Shown: one piece after another, positions 1-13,100 of the stretch
Layout of the letters: every line of letters begins with the position of its first letter
Numbering within the stretch: position 1 is the stretch's first letter
Source of the DNA: Myrica gale
Taxonomy: Eukaryota; Streptophyta; Magnoliopsida; Fagales; Myricaceae
Direction: 5' to 3'
DNA length: 64,000 nt
NCBI GenBank assembly: GCA_963930655.1
Contig: OZ005607.1
Span: forward strand, 21,340,374-21,404,373
Notes under the pieces: model-generated
What the model was told of the DNA's origin: nothing
Databases searched by the model: none
Seen by the model: only the letters and a program-made list of their open reading frames with translations
Made by a program: the position numbers and the translations under genes

Positions 1-253
1 GGCCAAAGTTTGATGTAGATGCATGCATGTTACGAGGTCATGAGTAATATCGTAGCCGCAACAAGAATTTCCACTTTTCGATGCATTTTTTTGGGGAAGA
101 TGTTGTGCTGTAATTCTTCGCTTTAGTTCTTTGTTGCAAGAAATATATATGTATATTATATTGAGATGGGTTTAATTTAATTTGTTAAAAATACATGACT
201 ACAAAATTTCTTTTTGGTTCTTGGATTTTAGAAAGTCTTTGTTATATCAATTC
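1..253. other. Left edge, no gene recognised
   Basis: AT-rich sequence with stop codons in all frames. It could be the 3' flank of a gene lying outside the window, but nothing in it shows this. Confidence 0.4.
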
Positions 254-262
254 TAGTGAGAG

Positions 263-697
263 GTCAGCAGGGTTGTAGCCTAGTTGGTACCACAAATGGT
301 TTACTAGCTTCAAGGTCAGAAGTTCAATTGCGGACATAAGTTGAAATCGCTTGCGAAAGTAAAACCTAACCTTTGGGCCTAGTAGATGTGGTGACTGGTT
401 TGCCCATTAGGCAGTAGCTATGGCCCAAACCGAATATTTTGCAGCGGGGGGTGTTTCTATAGTCACGTCCGAGGGAGTTGAAATCACTTGCGAAAATAAA
501 GTCTGACCTTTGGGTTTAGTGAGCGAGCTTGCAATTCTCTGGTGGTCTTGCTGGTGCTGTGGTGATTGGCTCGCCCATTGAGCAGTAACTATGACTCAAA
601 CTGAATATTCTGCAGTTGGGGGTGCTCCTATGGTTACGCCCAAAGAGGGTTGCTACGTTGGTCGTCCCCTCTCCCTTTTTACTTAGCAAAAAAATTA
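263..697 (+). mobile_element. tRNA-derived SINE with an internal duplication
   Basis: The head has an RNA polymerase III A-box-like motif (TAGCCTAGTTGG, 277-288) and, about 40 bases on, a degenerate B-box (around AGTTCAATT, near 321-331), the order found in tRNA-derived SINEs. A 9-bp direct repeat TAGTGAGAG flanks it at 254-262 and 698-706, which fits a target-site duplication. The 3' end runs into T-rich and then A-rich sequence. The body holds two diverged copies of one segment (about 342-465 and 480-645), both with 'ttgaaatc.cttgcgaaa' and a run ending in 'gaatatt.tgcag', so it is longer than a usual plant SINE. Boxes and flanks are seen directly; the family name is unknown. Confidence 0.6.
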
Positions 698-706
698 TAG
701 TGAGAG

Positions 707-2929
707 ACGTGTAATTGTTTATCTACGAGATAAAAGATCTGTTTTTGGAAAGAGATTCGATTCAAAGCCATTGATGTCTTCAGAAAACAACTACGACTTC
801 ACTTCAATTCTTATCCCTAACTAGGGCTATCAAACCGACACTGGCACCGCCAGTAAATTTTTCAATTTACCGGTGATGAATTTAAAGAAAATAGGGATAA
901 AGAGAACGGTGGTAAAGAGAATGACATAATTTCTAGCCTTTCAGAGCTAGTGTTATAAACCCTAACCCTAGAGCTCTTTAAAAAAACAAAATAAAATGAC
1001 GTCATTCTCTACTTAAAGAGAATGACCACGTTTGGGTTAGGGTTATTAAACCTAGTTGAGCAATCAGGAATTCAAAAATTCCCGATTGCTCAGTCTCTCT
1101 CAAACTCTCTCTACCCCCACCCAATTTGCCCTCTGGCCCTCTTTCTACTCACTCACTTTCCTCTCTCGTCAAGCCCCTCTCCTCCGTATTCGTCGCCGTC
1201 TCCCACCCTTGTGCAATTGAGCTGCCGTTTTAAAGATGGTGTTTCTTCATTGGTGTTAAAGATGAATTTTTTTGTTCTTTTTTTTTCTTTTCGTGGATTT
1301 CTTCTGTGATGATTTGTGAATCTGGTGTTTCTTCATTGTGAATGTGTGAAATGCCAGTTTTGGCCAAACCAGCACTTACATCACTGTTACTCAACCCTAT
1401 CCCTAAATACTATATTTCCCTCACTACACCATTAAGATAATGACATTGCATGCTAGCCCCCATAATGTGACATACCGTGGTTACATTAAGGCTCAAGAAT
1501 GATTGCATCTTCATATGTCTGATGAACTAGGATTCTCTTCTCAAATTGCATAGTGCCTTTATGGCCGACAAAGAGGAAGCTAAATCGGTCTATTAAGCAG
1601 CTAAGCTAATATGCGTTGGAGAAAAAGAGGTGTTGGAGGTAAGCTCTATTCAGCTCGAAGTATTGATTCCCCATAACGAATAGGCTAGCTCTATCTCTCA
1701 ATTGCCTAAGTTGTGCTTGAGAAGATCCCTCAGTTTCTTGCGACAACAACCTAATAAAATAACTACAAAATAATCCCAATATCTCCATCAAATCATCCAT
1801 TTTCATTATAATTAATATAAAAAATTCATTCAAATTATCTCTCTTCACTTTTTCACTAATTCGTATGCCTTAACATTTTAGCACACAAATACCGCTAGTT
1901 GTCTTAAAAGAGACTCAAGATATTCTTCACTCTATGGCATGACACCTTTCGCTCATCCATTTTGCCCACCATTCCAAGATGCAACACCCTTTTTAATTAT
2001 CATTTACCTCCATTTCTTTCCTCTCAGCTATTCGCGCATGAAGATCGTCGTATGTATACTTGCCTCGGTCCTATCTCCAAAGGGTCTTTTGGGGATTTTC
2101 GGTAAGGGTAGCAGCCACATCACCACAAGATATCCAATTTTTGCTCCTAGCAAGGCCGGAGGCGGTACCCATTTTTAGACAATTGCCTATAGTTGTGCCA
2201 GTGCCTGTTTTACAGAAACCACCGCCACCGTTTTTGCACAATCCTAATCCAAATGTTTCTATTTTTGTCCTTGATCATTTCAACAATAGCCCCACGGGCC
2301 ACACTGGCACGTGTACGACACCACATAGGTTACTTGTCCGTGAAGCATAACCATAGAAAAAAAAACCTTAAATTAAATAGTTTGTAATTAGTTGACTAAT
2401 CTAAAGAAATTGTGTTAATAGGACCTCTGATTTGTTTTTCTTCAATCAAATACTTAATAGATAAATATTCTTACGGAGTGAGTGGTCTCATTCAGAAAAG
2501 TAAATTATATGGGACATGATTAATTAGTTTTATATCAGTCAGACTAATCTAAGGGATTTTAATATTAATGTTTGAGATTAATTAAGATAAGTACTGCAAG
2601 AAGTATGGCTACATATTAGATACGAATAAATTAAAGGAGATTAATACAATATAACTTTTTCTGAGTAGAATTTCACAGAATATTGATACCTAGGTTAGGT
2701 AACAAAAGCCAAGCAACAAATGTCAGTTAGTAAACTGCCCTAACCCATTACTTAACATGCAATTTTCCCTCGCGTGCGACTTTATTTGTCCAATCAGAGA
2801 CACCGGCATGATCCACGTACGCTGCATATTAATTCTTGCCGTTTGGCAACTTTCCCGGAAAATTAAGATGATCAGAAACTCATGATCCACCGATGGAAGA
2901 AAAGGGAGCTAAAATACTTTCATATCCTC
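707..2929. other. Intergenic, no gene recognised
   Basis: Open frames here are short and of biased composition. A stretch near 826 (TAGGGCTATCAAACCG) resembles the end of an hAT-type element but no partner end was found. Around 1777-1890 is an AT-rich block resembling blocks near 21710-21870, 29150-29300 and 47080-47250, probably a dispersed MITE-like repeat. Confidence 0.4.
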
Positions 2930-3095
2930 AAAGTAGATTAATATATTAAATATCAGTCAATTTATCTGGGTATATGCGTTAATCTAAGTTATTTTTATGT
3001 TTTATACTTTCTCTTGCTAGCTAGCAAGAGAAAGTAGATTAATATATTAAATATCAGTCAATTTATCTGGGTATATGCGTTAATCTAAGTTATTA
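2930..3095. repeat. Near-perfect 101-bp-period duplication
   Basis: A segment of about 64 bases starting AAAGTAGATTAATATATTAA is present at about 2930-2994 and again at 3031-3095 with no difference that I can see. The 36 bases between the copies contain the left half of a perfect palindrome whose right half is the start of the second copy. Near identity suggests a recent duplication. Confidence 0.85.
3006..3035. repeat. Perfect 30-bp palindrome at the duplication junction
   Basis: Positions 3006-3020 are the exact reverse complement of 3021-3035, centred on GCTAGCTAGC, with no spacer. It sits exactly where the second copy of the 101-bp-period duplication begins, so both probably arose in one event such as template switching. 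Confidence 0.9.
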
Positions 3096-3276
3096 GTTAT
3101 TCTTGCCGTTTGATTTCCTCCTATTTAAACCGCAATAATATTAATATTATTTAAGCTACTCAGAACGCATGTTCGCATGAATTTATTATGAGAGAGACCG
3201 AATGCATATAATATGCATGCACTATACATGTTCTTTGCTTTATGTTTAATTGTTCGTACATGCGTGTTTCATGTGT

Positions 3277-3299
3277 CCCCCCCCCCCCCCCCCCCCCCC
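3277..3299. repeat. Homopolymer run of 23 C
   Basis: Twenty-three consecutive C bases. Runs of this length are length-unstable and often miscounted in assemblies, so the exact count may be unreliable. Confidence 0.9.
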
Positions 3300-5051
3300 G
3301 ACCCAATGTTTGCCTCTTTCAGCCCCCAACAGTCGTAGCTACCCAGCCTGAGACAAGGACAACCAGAAGATGCCCTTCGAAGCATTGGAATCAGTAGAGG
3401 ACGTTGGAGCAGCTCATGAAGTATAAATTGATTAAAATTTCCCTTAATTAGTGTATGATGGACTTTTTGGATAATATCAAACCCGCCATTGAGTTCCGGA
3501 AACCAAAAACGGCGAAAGCTCTCCCTCTTTACTATTAGAATTATTAGGATCAGTTGGAAGCTGTACGTACGTACCTCATAGGTCTTTGGGTTTCTTTCTT
3601 TTCCAATGAACTGCCGGCCTTATCGTGAATAAATTCGAAGGGAGGCTTTCATGTAGGGTTTTTGTGGTTGAACTAGCGTTGGAGGCTTTCATGTGATTCG
3701 GCAAGATGACAAAATGTCAGATCAATGCAAATTAGCACCCACCCTGTGAAATAGACACGCATGAAATCAAGCTCCAGTCTTGTCCCGAAAAGGAGAGCTC
3801 TCCAGCCCCTAACCAATGGCCTAAACCCTAATTACGTACAGCTGAAAATCAACACCAATGAGCATCATTTGTAGCCAAACTGGATTACAGTTCCTATGTT
3901 ACTGGATCATATGAAGACAAGAAAGCAAAATGTTCCACTCCAAGATTCTCACCTACTTAATTCCTGTCCTATTATATACTACCAGGAAAGGCTATAGCTT
4001 CTGCAATTTGTTCTTTAAGGAGGACTATGACAGCAATTTATACTAGTGGATGAGGATCACCAACTGTGTTCTATTGGCCACACAAAAAATGGCCGTAAAC
4101 CATATTATATATCTTCGGAGGCTAACTGCAAATCAGCATATACCGACAAGCTTAATTCTTCTATATTCCTCTATAAAGATTTTATAGCCTAGGCGATCTA
4201 TGACTAGAAGAAGTGGACGTCAAATACCTGACCTTTCATTGTCGATTGTTAATATTTGTTGGAAATTTGTGCACTGTGTTTTCCTTTTTGACCTGTCTAC
4301 TTTTGGCTCCATTACGAGCAATATGAATACAATTTTTTGACATGCCATGGGCGGCAATTTTGGTCATCATCAGCGTGCTTTATATATATATATATTAACT
4401 AATTAATCAGATTATAGGGGGGGCACGATGACCTTATCTCTTTACTTTAATGCATACTAACACCTTTTCAGGTTAGGTTTCATTTATCAGAGAATTAAGG
4501 AGCTTTCCTACGTCACAACTTTTGATCAGTAAAATTAGTACTATATATATAACATGCTTTTAATATAGATTTATGCTGCATCAGAAGTCAAGAAAAAATG
4601 ATAATGCATGTTTTAATCAACATCACTAACATCATTGATTATTATATAATATAGTTTCATAAAGGCACCGTGAGTTTAGGTTTTAGGATCTCAGCAAATC
4701 CTAATTGCGTACCCCTTTTCACTTTTGTACAAGTAGCCCTCACTGGGGCCATTTTGGTTTAGGAGAGAAATATGAGAAATCATTTCAAAATAGTTTCAGA
4801 ACACGGACACACACAGTGGTGCATGGCTGTAGTCAGCTGACGGAGGATTATAAGTGGATCAATCGTTTTTAATTTTTATTCGAGATTAGAAATAGATGGA
4901 CTCTCTATAGGACCTATTTTTTTTTATCACCACTTTAGCTAAGCCGCTTTACTCGGGATTCCCGATTGTCAATTTTCTTATGTTAGCGATGTATAGCTTT
5001 GAGATCTCTCGATATGTTCTAGGAAATCATGGCACCTGTCAGTAGAGACAG
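3300..5051. other. Intergenic, no gene recognised
   Basis: AT-rich with short tandem TA tracts (about 4381-4394). No splice-supported coding segment or RNA gene was seen. Confidence 0.4.
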
Positions 5052-5566
5052 TAGGGCTGAACAGTACCGGACCGGACCGGATTTGCGGTCCGGTCCGGTC
5101 CTAATGCTAAAAATTCGGTCCGGTTTATACATTTTTGAAATGCGGTCCGGACCGAACCAGACCGCATTTAATAATTTTTTTTTAAATATATTAAAAAATC
5201 GCTCTGCGCATAGCAATGTAGCTCTGCACTGCGCAGAGCAACACTGCGCAGTGCGGCTCGCGCAGTGCAGTGCGCACACCGCGCGAGCACTGCGCAGCTC
5301 TGCACTACGCAGAGCTACACTGCACAGCTCTGCACTGCGCAAAGCTACACTGCACAGTGCGACTAAGCAGTACAGAGCCTGCTCTGCGCAGAGCAGGCTC
5401 TGCACTGCGAGAATAAAATTTTAATTTTAATTTTTTTTAAAAATAATTAAATCCGGTCTGGACCACTTAAGTGGTCCAGACCGGACCACATTTTAAAGGA
5501 CCGGAAATGCGGTCCGGACAGCATTGCGGTCCGAAAAAAGGACCGCATTTCCGGTTTTCACCCCTA
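5052..5566. mobile_element. hAT-type MITE with GGACCGG subterminal repeats
   Basis: The element starts TAGGGCTGAACAG and ends TTTTCACCCCTA, so its termini are imperfect inverted repeats. Both subterminal regions are packed with CCGGACCGG/GGTCCGG motifs, as is common in hAT elements where transposase binds. A sister copy lies at 39379-39725. The target duplication is unclear: the left flank is agagacag, and the best match, agagccag, lies six bases beyond the right end. There is no transposase, so it is non-autonomous. Confidence 0.65.
5206..5410. repeat. GC-rich self-complementary CTGCGCAG-type repeat core
   Basis: The centre of the MITE is about 200 bases of overlapping CTGCGCAG, CTCTGCACTGCGCAG and TGCTCTGCGCAGAGCA motifs, most of them palindromic or able to pair with one another. 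It stays open in reading frames on both strands, an effect of composition and not a sign of coding. The sister copy at 39379-39725 has an AT-rich centre and lacks this core. Confidence 0.8.
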
Positions 5567-7123
5567 AGATTTAGAGCCAGGGGGCTGTAGGGGCAATTGG
5601 CCCTACCAACGCCCGAAAAGCTCGTAAAACACAGCATATTGTTTAACCTTTTTGATGAATTTTGATTTTTTTTTTTTTATGTTTTATTCATTTTGGCCTC
5701 CTCAAAAATCTTTTTCATGTAATTCATGGGCAGTACTTCTTTTTCCTACCTATTACCTTCTTGCCATATATACTCTGGCATGTTGGAGGGAAGTGTGTTA
5801 GACGGCCTGTTATCTTATTGACAAATTAGTGTAAGCTGCAATCGTTGTGGTCTTTGTCAATATTAATTAATTATACTTTGTAGACAGGATTTAGTGGAAT
5901 GGTTGACTCTAATTAATTGCAATTAATCTGGTGTAGGGAAACTACTTGCTTTTGGAAGGACTTGATTGCATGATTCATACATGGGGTACCACTAAACAAT
6001 TATAATATTCCCCAATTAAGAGTTTAATGAGCATAAATTAAGACATATATATGAATATTTCTGAAGACCAAACTTCCAGTACAAAAGAAACACAAAAAGA
6101 TGACCATATCCTTAATTAATGCTTTAATTCAATCTATATTATCCCTTCACAAGTGCTATACGTGTTCATATGGGATGCCAAACACTAATATTATGTTTTT
6201 GCTAAGAGTTTGTCTGGCATATATTGACTGACTTATATTATTTCTAAAGAGCCCACCACCTGATCTTGCACAAAAATAAATAAGCAAGGGGCAAATGAAT
6301 CCAATTGCTTAAATTGATCTATATTATCCTCCAGAAGCAATGCGTTTTTTTAATTGCTTTGTTAAATAGAATAAGTTTAGGGTCAATTGGTTTAGTTATT
6401 AACAAAGCATGCAGTAAAAAATGTGAAAGATGACAAGAGGTTCTCTTCAAACTTGTCAGGAACAGAAATGGCGATACGACACGTTAACCCAAGAGAGAGA
6501 TAAAGAACACAGTAGGAAAAGGATCTTTCGACAAAATATTAATTGATGAGAAAAAGGGTTTCTACAAGTACCAGTCTTGGGCTTTATTTTAGGCTTGTAA
6601 TTATCCACAACTTTATACTACCCAATTAGATTTTGGGCTTACCCACAAAAAAAATAATCAGATTTTGGGCTAGTCCATATCTTCTCCCATTGGAAAGGTC
6701 ATGTCCTAGTGGTAATCTATTAACCATTTTGTCACAACACAATGAGCCTTGGCTCAATTGTACCTTCTGTGACTGAGAAAAGCTGCTTCCCACAAAGCAA
6801 AGTTTGAAGCTTCTGCTATGTATCTGCTAATAACCAACTTGAAGCTTCTTGATTAATGAGGTAAGGACAAGCAGAGCCACCCTAGGAGCTAAAAACCAGA
6901 GGAAGTAAGAGGCCGATGCTCGGCTTCGAAGATGAAATTGAATAGACCTTGCAACTGGAATGGAACAATCATATTTTTTTCGATGGCTTGAAATTCATAC
7001 AGAAAAAGAAGAATAATTACAATTTTTTACCAACTTCCTTCAGCCAGACCAGTTGGTTTCATCTGAAATTTGGTTCTAGAACCGCAATCTGACTACAACA
7101 ACTGAAAGGTACAAACAGAGTTG
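5567..7123. other. 3' flank of the large nuclear-protein gene, no other gene
   Basis: AT-rich sequence downstream of the minus-strand gene that stops at 7124; it must include that gene's 3' UTR and polyadenylation region. No further coding segment was recognised. Confidence 0.4.
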
Positions 7124-10100
7124 TCACATAAGGATTTCTGAGAGGTCATCCATTGGTATTTCCAGTCCTATTGAATCATGGTCTTGCAAGCCATCTTCGT
7201 CGAAGTTCAACCAAGAAGAGAGATCTTGATGCTCATCAAATTCATTGGATACACCTAGTGCTTCCATTGGATCTAATTCACAAGGTTGCAGTTTTGCAGA
7301 AGGAACGGGTTGTTTCTTTACCTCTTTCGACGATTCCTGAGGAATATTACTGGCCAAGCGTGAACCCCCTTTGGGATTTATTTTACTGCCAACCATACCG
7401 ACTTGTTGGCTAGATCCACGAACCGGTGGACAAGTTGGTTTTATTGCTTCTGTTGACCTGCCATGGGATCCACAACCTGATGTTGATAAATGACTATTCT
7501 TCTGCTTGTGCTTTGCCTTCGTTTTGCGCTCACTCGGGAAGCTATCCAATGATGAACGACCTCGTCCAGGGACAGAATTGCTTCGTAAATTATCTCTGTT
7601 CTGAGCCCCGTCTCTCTCAGTTCTCTTTCCCTTCAATCCACCAAGAACAGGGCTGTCAAGAGATGAAATCACCCTTGATGAAGGGCTTCCAACAACATCA
7701 TCAATTAGAATTTCCCTCTTCTTTCCCCTAACAGGCACAAAGCTAAGCTTGGACGAAGCTTGTTCAGAAGAGCGAATGACACTTTGAAGAGCATCTGACG
7801 AACCTCTGTCAACATTATCACTGAGGGAATCATATTTCTGGGAAGCACTAGAAACAGCACCTGTGGCTGCAAAGAGAAACCCAAAGGGCTTTGCTGTTAA
7901 AGTAACACAAATAAAACAAAAACAAAAAAGCTACATTTAGAAAAGAATGATGGTTTTCTTAAAAGGGATATTTCACCAAAATGAAAGTGAAAACTTAAAT
8001 GCAAGCCAGACTTTCCATGCCAGAGATGCGTAAAATGTACTCTTATTTCAAATGAAATATAAAAGAAGGCTCCGAGATGTTCTCTTTTCCCACCCACACT
8101 GGTCATTGTCCCTCATAATCAAAACAAGCTAGCTCACAAGGTGGCTAAATGGGCAACTATTTTGCGTATTTTTCGAAAACTTAATTTAGATGTTATCCCT
8201 CCTTCTGTTCTTAACTGTGACTGGCTGTACAAGCCGCCTTAAGTTGTAGGTCTTGTATTGAACTCTTTAATTGGCTTAGAAAAAAAAAATAACAGAAGGC
8301 ATTATAGGAATAATAAAAACACTTAGTAAAATTTAACCAGACCAACCTGACCCCCTTGCTTCTCCTTGATGGGAAGCTTCATTGCATGTATTACTGGCAG
8401 TTCCAGAGCCAACACAGTCAACAGATTTTGCATCATTATTGCAGGGAGGTAAAGAGAAGATGACATCCTGCAGTGCAGGCTCACTAAAGCAACCATTGCC
8501 AGTGTCTTCAAAATTTCGACATCTAGCAAGAGTGCGCTTGACAAAAGCCAATGCAACTTGTTTTGAAACCTTACGGACCGCACTTTTTGAACTACAACTC
8601 CTCCGGCAAGCCTGCAAAAGATTAATTTCGCACAAATCAATGGTCAATGATTCATGAAATGCCTCTGCATCACATAAAAAAATCTTTCTGAATAATCACC
8701 TACTACCTAATATAATACCATCATGCTGAAAAAATTATTGTTCTTCATCTGTATGAGCAAAGAGACTATTAGCCCATGGGCTTCAAGTTATGATTTATTA
8801 CACTAGCATGTGATTAATTGAACAGGCAATTGTTCCAAAGATATTCCATAAACCAGATAATTTCATATAATTCAGGAACACATACCGCTCAAATTACACA
8901 ATCAACTCATATATACCACAACGTAAGAACAACATCTCAAATATCTACAAGATATAGGTGACAAGCAGAAAAGGATACCAGGAAAACTTTGCTACTACAT
9001 ACAAGCAGTACTAATTATATCAATCTCTAATGACAATCATTGACACAAAATATCTCCAAATACATCCAGCATAAATTATTAATTAGGCCTTAAGAGTATT
9101 AGACTATTCTAAGTTATCAAGTAAAAAGTGGATCAATGCTACCAACAAAGATCGATTAGTCACAATATTGACTAGAGTAATGGCATAAATCTATTCAAAT
9201 TTAAATCACGATCATCAACCAAGTATGAAACCATGCTCCACAAAACAAGACAAAACAATAACCTGACATTTTCTACATATGAACTTGAAAATTGGTCTCC
9301 ATCAAAACATCAATACCCAACTTCAAAATGAAACTCAAAAACAGTTCAAAAATTTAATATACAATGGACCTAAGATTACACTGCTGAAGAATCGTTAATA
9401 TCAGGTGATCACAATTGCAGCGTTAACACTGTTTGTGACAACATATTTTCTACCCGTACACATCATCTGGGATGAATGAGTGTAGCCCGACGTTGCAAAG
9501 ACACAAACCTACAGAATGAACACAGTACTAAGTCCTAGATCCTAAACATACAATTCAGATTTAGACAGGGAAAATAATACGAAAGATGCAAAATAGCAAA
9601 TCAATGTCCCCAGGCACATAATGGGCCACTACACCCTTGAAACACGCAAGCACCCACTACTTTTACCCTCCCACTGCCATTACACTCCAAATGCAATGGC
9701 TCAAGTAAACAGTGGTATTGCACACATACAAAGGAAGCACAAAAATTAACTCAGAACTGGATGTCTATTCATGAACACAAAAGATGATTGAGTTAAGGGA
9801 CAAAACCAATTACCATTTGTTTCCGATAAGCCATCTCAATAAGCTGGTCCATTGCAACTTCCTCCATTTTCCTGTGAATATAACATCACTTTGATGAAAA
9901 GACTATTTAAAAATAAAGTCAAAATTAGTGACTGCAGCAGGAACAATAAAGTGGTCAGGGAGGGGCCTTGGGTTTTTACTTAATATTGACCCAAAAATTG
10001 TCTAATCTCTGGAGGACATCCAAAACATTTCGTACTTACCGCCTTTCTGAATCTCTGCCCTTTTGAATAGCTTCATGAATCTTTCCCAAGGTTTTCCTCT

Positions 10101-13100
10101 TTATCCCAATCTACCATTCAGTCCAAAGCAATATAAATGAGAAAGATTAGGCAAGGAGTAGATAGAAATTACAAAAAAAAAATCCAGTACCAAGATAGAA
10201 ACAAAAATACTTAGAAAATACAAAAACTGCAAAACATAATTGAAATTCACTCTAGGTTAGCCTGAAACAATGAGTTTCACGTCCACAAAAATAAGAAAGT
10301 TTGTGCAGGGTAACCTGTTTGTGTAGTCCTTCTTTCAGTTCCAGTTCCTGGTTAATCACTTCTCCCTCTGCTAGAGTAGGCTGCAACCAGTGCAAAAGAA
10401 ACACACACGGAAAGGAACAGGAATAAAGATCATAAAAATATATGGACCAGATATTAATTACTGCTATGAAATTCATCAAGGAATTCGTTAGAATGCAAAC
10501 AGAGAATCCTTCTCAAAGCTCCTAAAATGAAAAACAAAAAACAAAAACAAAGAAAAAAAAGAAAAGGAAAACTCATACCAACGACTCTGGATATAAGCCA
10601 ATACTCTGCAGTTCCAGAAGAAGCCTGTCATCCAGACACAACAACTGATATTGGCAGCTAGAGGAAGAGGAGCTGTCATTTGGCTCTCCAGGTTGCAGCT
10701 GAACAAGCTCATTTGAACATATTTCACTTGCATGTCCCAAATCAGACTGTGAAAACTCATCATCTCCCCGCCACTGTTCAATTGTATGTAAAGAATTAGA
10801 CATGCTTAAGTTCCTGGATGAGTTGGATGTAACACTCTTATCACAGGAGAGCCTGTCTAACAAGTAATTATTCGGAGTCTCATAATCCACATTTGACTCA
10901 ACCTCAGGTTCCATTTTATCCCAGTCTTTGGGTTCAATATCAATCTGGTTACATGAGCCACAATGAGAATCATCACTAGCATACTGCAGGGATAATGATT
11001 TCCCTTCGCTGTGGTGGCAGAACTCTTCAACTTCATCTTCTTCTATCAAAGCCGAAAGAACTCTTTGGTACAATGGAGTAACCGTGTCCAACTTTCTCAT
11101 GTCAAATGTCCTATGTGAAGAATCAGTCTCAGCTATTTCTTGATTGGGGTGGATTTTTTGTCCTATGCCAGAACAATCACCCGCTCCGTTAAGCACACCA
11201 ACACCCTACAAGGAATGAAGAAGAAGAAAATCATAATAGGTATTCAAAACATTTCGCTGCATACCCTTTTGTAATTGTAGTTGGTTGAAACTGATATGAA
11301 CTATCAGTTATTTAAGGTGTTACATAACTAAAAGGGATCAACGTGAAAGCTTTTCTACTTTAGACAGTATACTAGTAATAATTTTTTTTTTGATAAGTCA
11401 GTATACTAGTAATAATAAGGGATATTAAACGAAAAATGAATGTTGATGAAATATACTTCTAGTTTCATACCAAGACATTATAAACAACACCAAACATCTG
11501 GGACAAGCTCCCGTCAAGGTCCTCTGCAAAACCTAACTGATATACATCAAACGTGCAAAGAAACATGTAAGTCACAGTCCAAAGTTATTCATAAAAGTCT
11601 GGATTCATACTTTTATCTCCATGACTACCTGTTGCTTCAAGCAGGACAAGTCTTCTGAGCTGACAGAAGCAAAAATAGATTCCATTTTCTTCCAAAATGG
11701 ACCAGAACAGGCAAGACCTATGGAAACAAACCAGTATTTTGTGATATGTACAGATGCTACAAATGTACTGTTTTTTAGAGATGAGCCAAAGTAAAAAGAA
11801 GAGAAAGAAATAACGTTAAGAGACATACTGCTAGCATTACGAGCAGCGTTTGCAGCCATAAATAATTCTTCACCATCATCATCAGATTCACCTGGAAAAT
11901 TTTAATACCAGCAGCTAAAGTTACTACTAATTGTTGTACGATTAGTTCAAGGAAATGTAATAGTTTGTCCTCAATATCTTCCAACACAACAGAATTACAA
12001 AGATAAGCATGTACATATACATATCCCAAATGAAATAATATAGTCAAAACATAACCAAAAAAACAACGTAGAATTCAAAAGAAAACTTTTCCGTAGAAAG
12101 GCATTGAAGCATGTAACAACACTACAAGCACGAACAGTGTCTCAAACACTCGTTACACTAGGCTTTGTAGCTTTAGAAATGCAATAACTACAGTAACGTT
12201 ACAATGTAAAAGTATGTCAGATAAAATTCTGATCTTGCCTCCGTACTTTGGTCCTATGACTAGGTCAGATAGAAAATATTAAACACATGCAAGATGAACT
12301 TTCTATGGTTCAATACAACATTACCTGTAAAATTCGAACAACCGTTGCTTATTATTGGCCCCAGGCGAATCGAAGCCTTGCGGTCTTTCAGCTTTTTTGA
12401 AGGTGGGCGACCTGATTTACTGAAATTCAACAAAATATTAGTTGATTCCAGTGAACAGACAATTTATGTTCTCCATGTGCTATTATAAAAAAGCTAAAGA
12501 ATTGGGTAAACCTTCTATTCTTTTCAGAACTAGTCCTCACGCTTTGTGGTGGCTTTGTCATTGATATATTCTCCAACTTCTCCCCAGCTGGAGGAACTCC
12601 TGGCCTTGTTAAGGATGAACCCCTTCCATTCCTTCCTTGTCTCTCCACACCATCACCAATTTCATTGCTTAGCATTTTATTCTTCTTTGTAGGCAATACA
12701 AAAGTCCCAGCTTTATGACTTGCAGCCAGAGCAACGCCGCCGTTACCTACCCCTTTCCCTTTCATTTTGTTTTCGACAGCATCTGATTCTTCACTTTCGG
12801 ATAACCCAAATGGGGATGAAACATTTTCATATTCCCTCTTAACTTTTGGGGTATTGTTATCTACACTGCTGGACGGTAGTGGACCATTGGTCCCGGCAGA
12901 TGAAAGTTTTGCACTAAAATCAGTACTTGCAAGGCCCTGAGATGAAATCTGAGCTTCGGCATTGTTTGAGACAGGAGAAACTAAATTTGCTCTCCTCAAG
13001 CGTGAGTTCTTATGAGGTCTCTGGCCAACCCACTGGGTCATAGGATGCATGGATGAACCAGTTGACATCATTCGCCTTTGGTTATTTGTTGCACCCACTA

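Noticed and set aside
955-975. Telomere-like CCCTAACCCTA
   Set aside because: Only two units; chance or promoter telo-box at most, with no array.
5019-5424. Long overlapping open frames on both strands, rich in Cys, Ala and Ser
   Set aside because: They arise from the CTGCGCAG repeat core of a MITE; low complexity and open on both strands, so not a gene.
7426-7731. Plus-strand open frame opposite the last exon of the large gene
   Set aside because: Antisense shadow of a well-supported coding exon.
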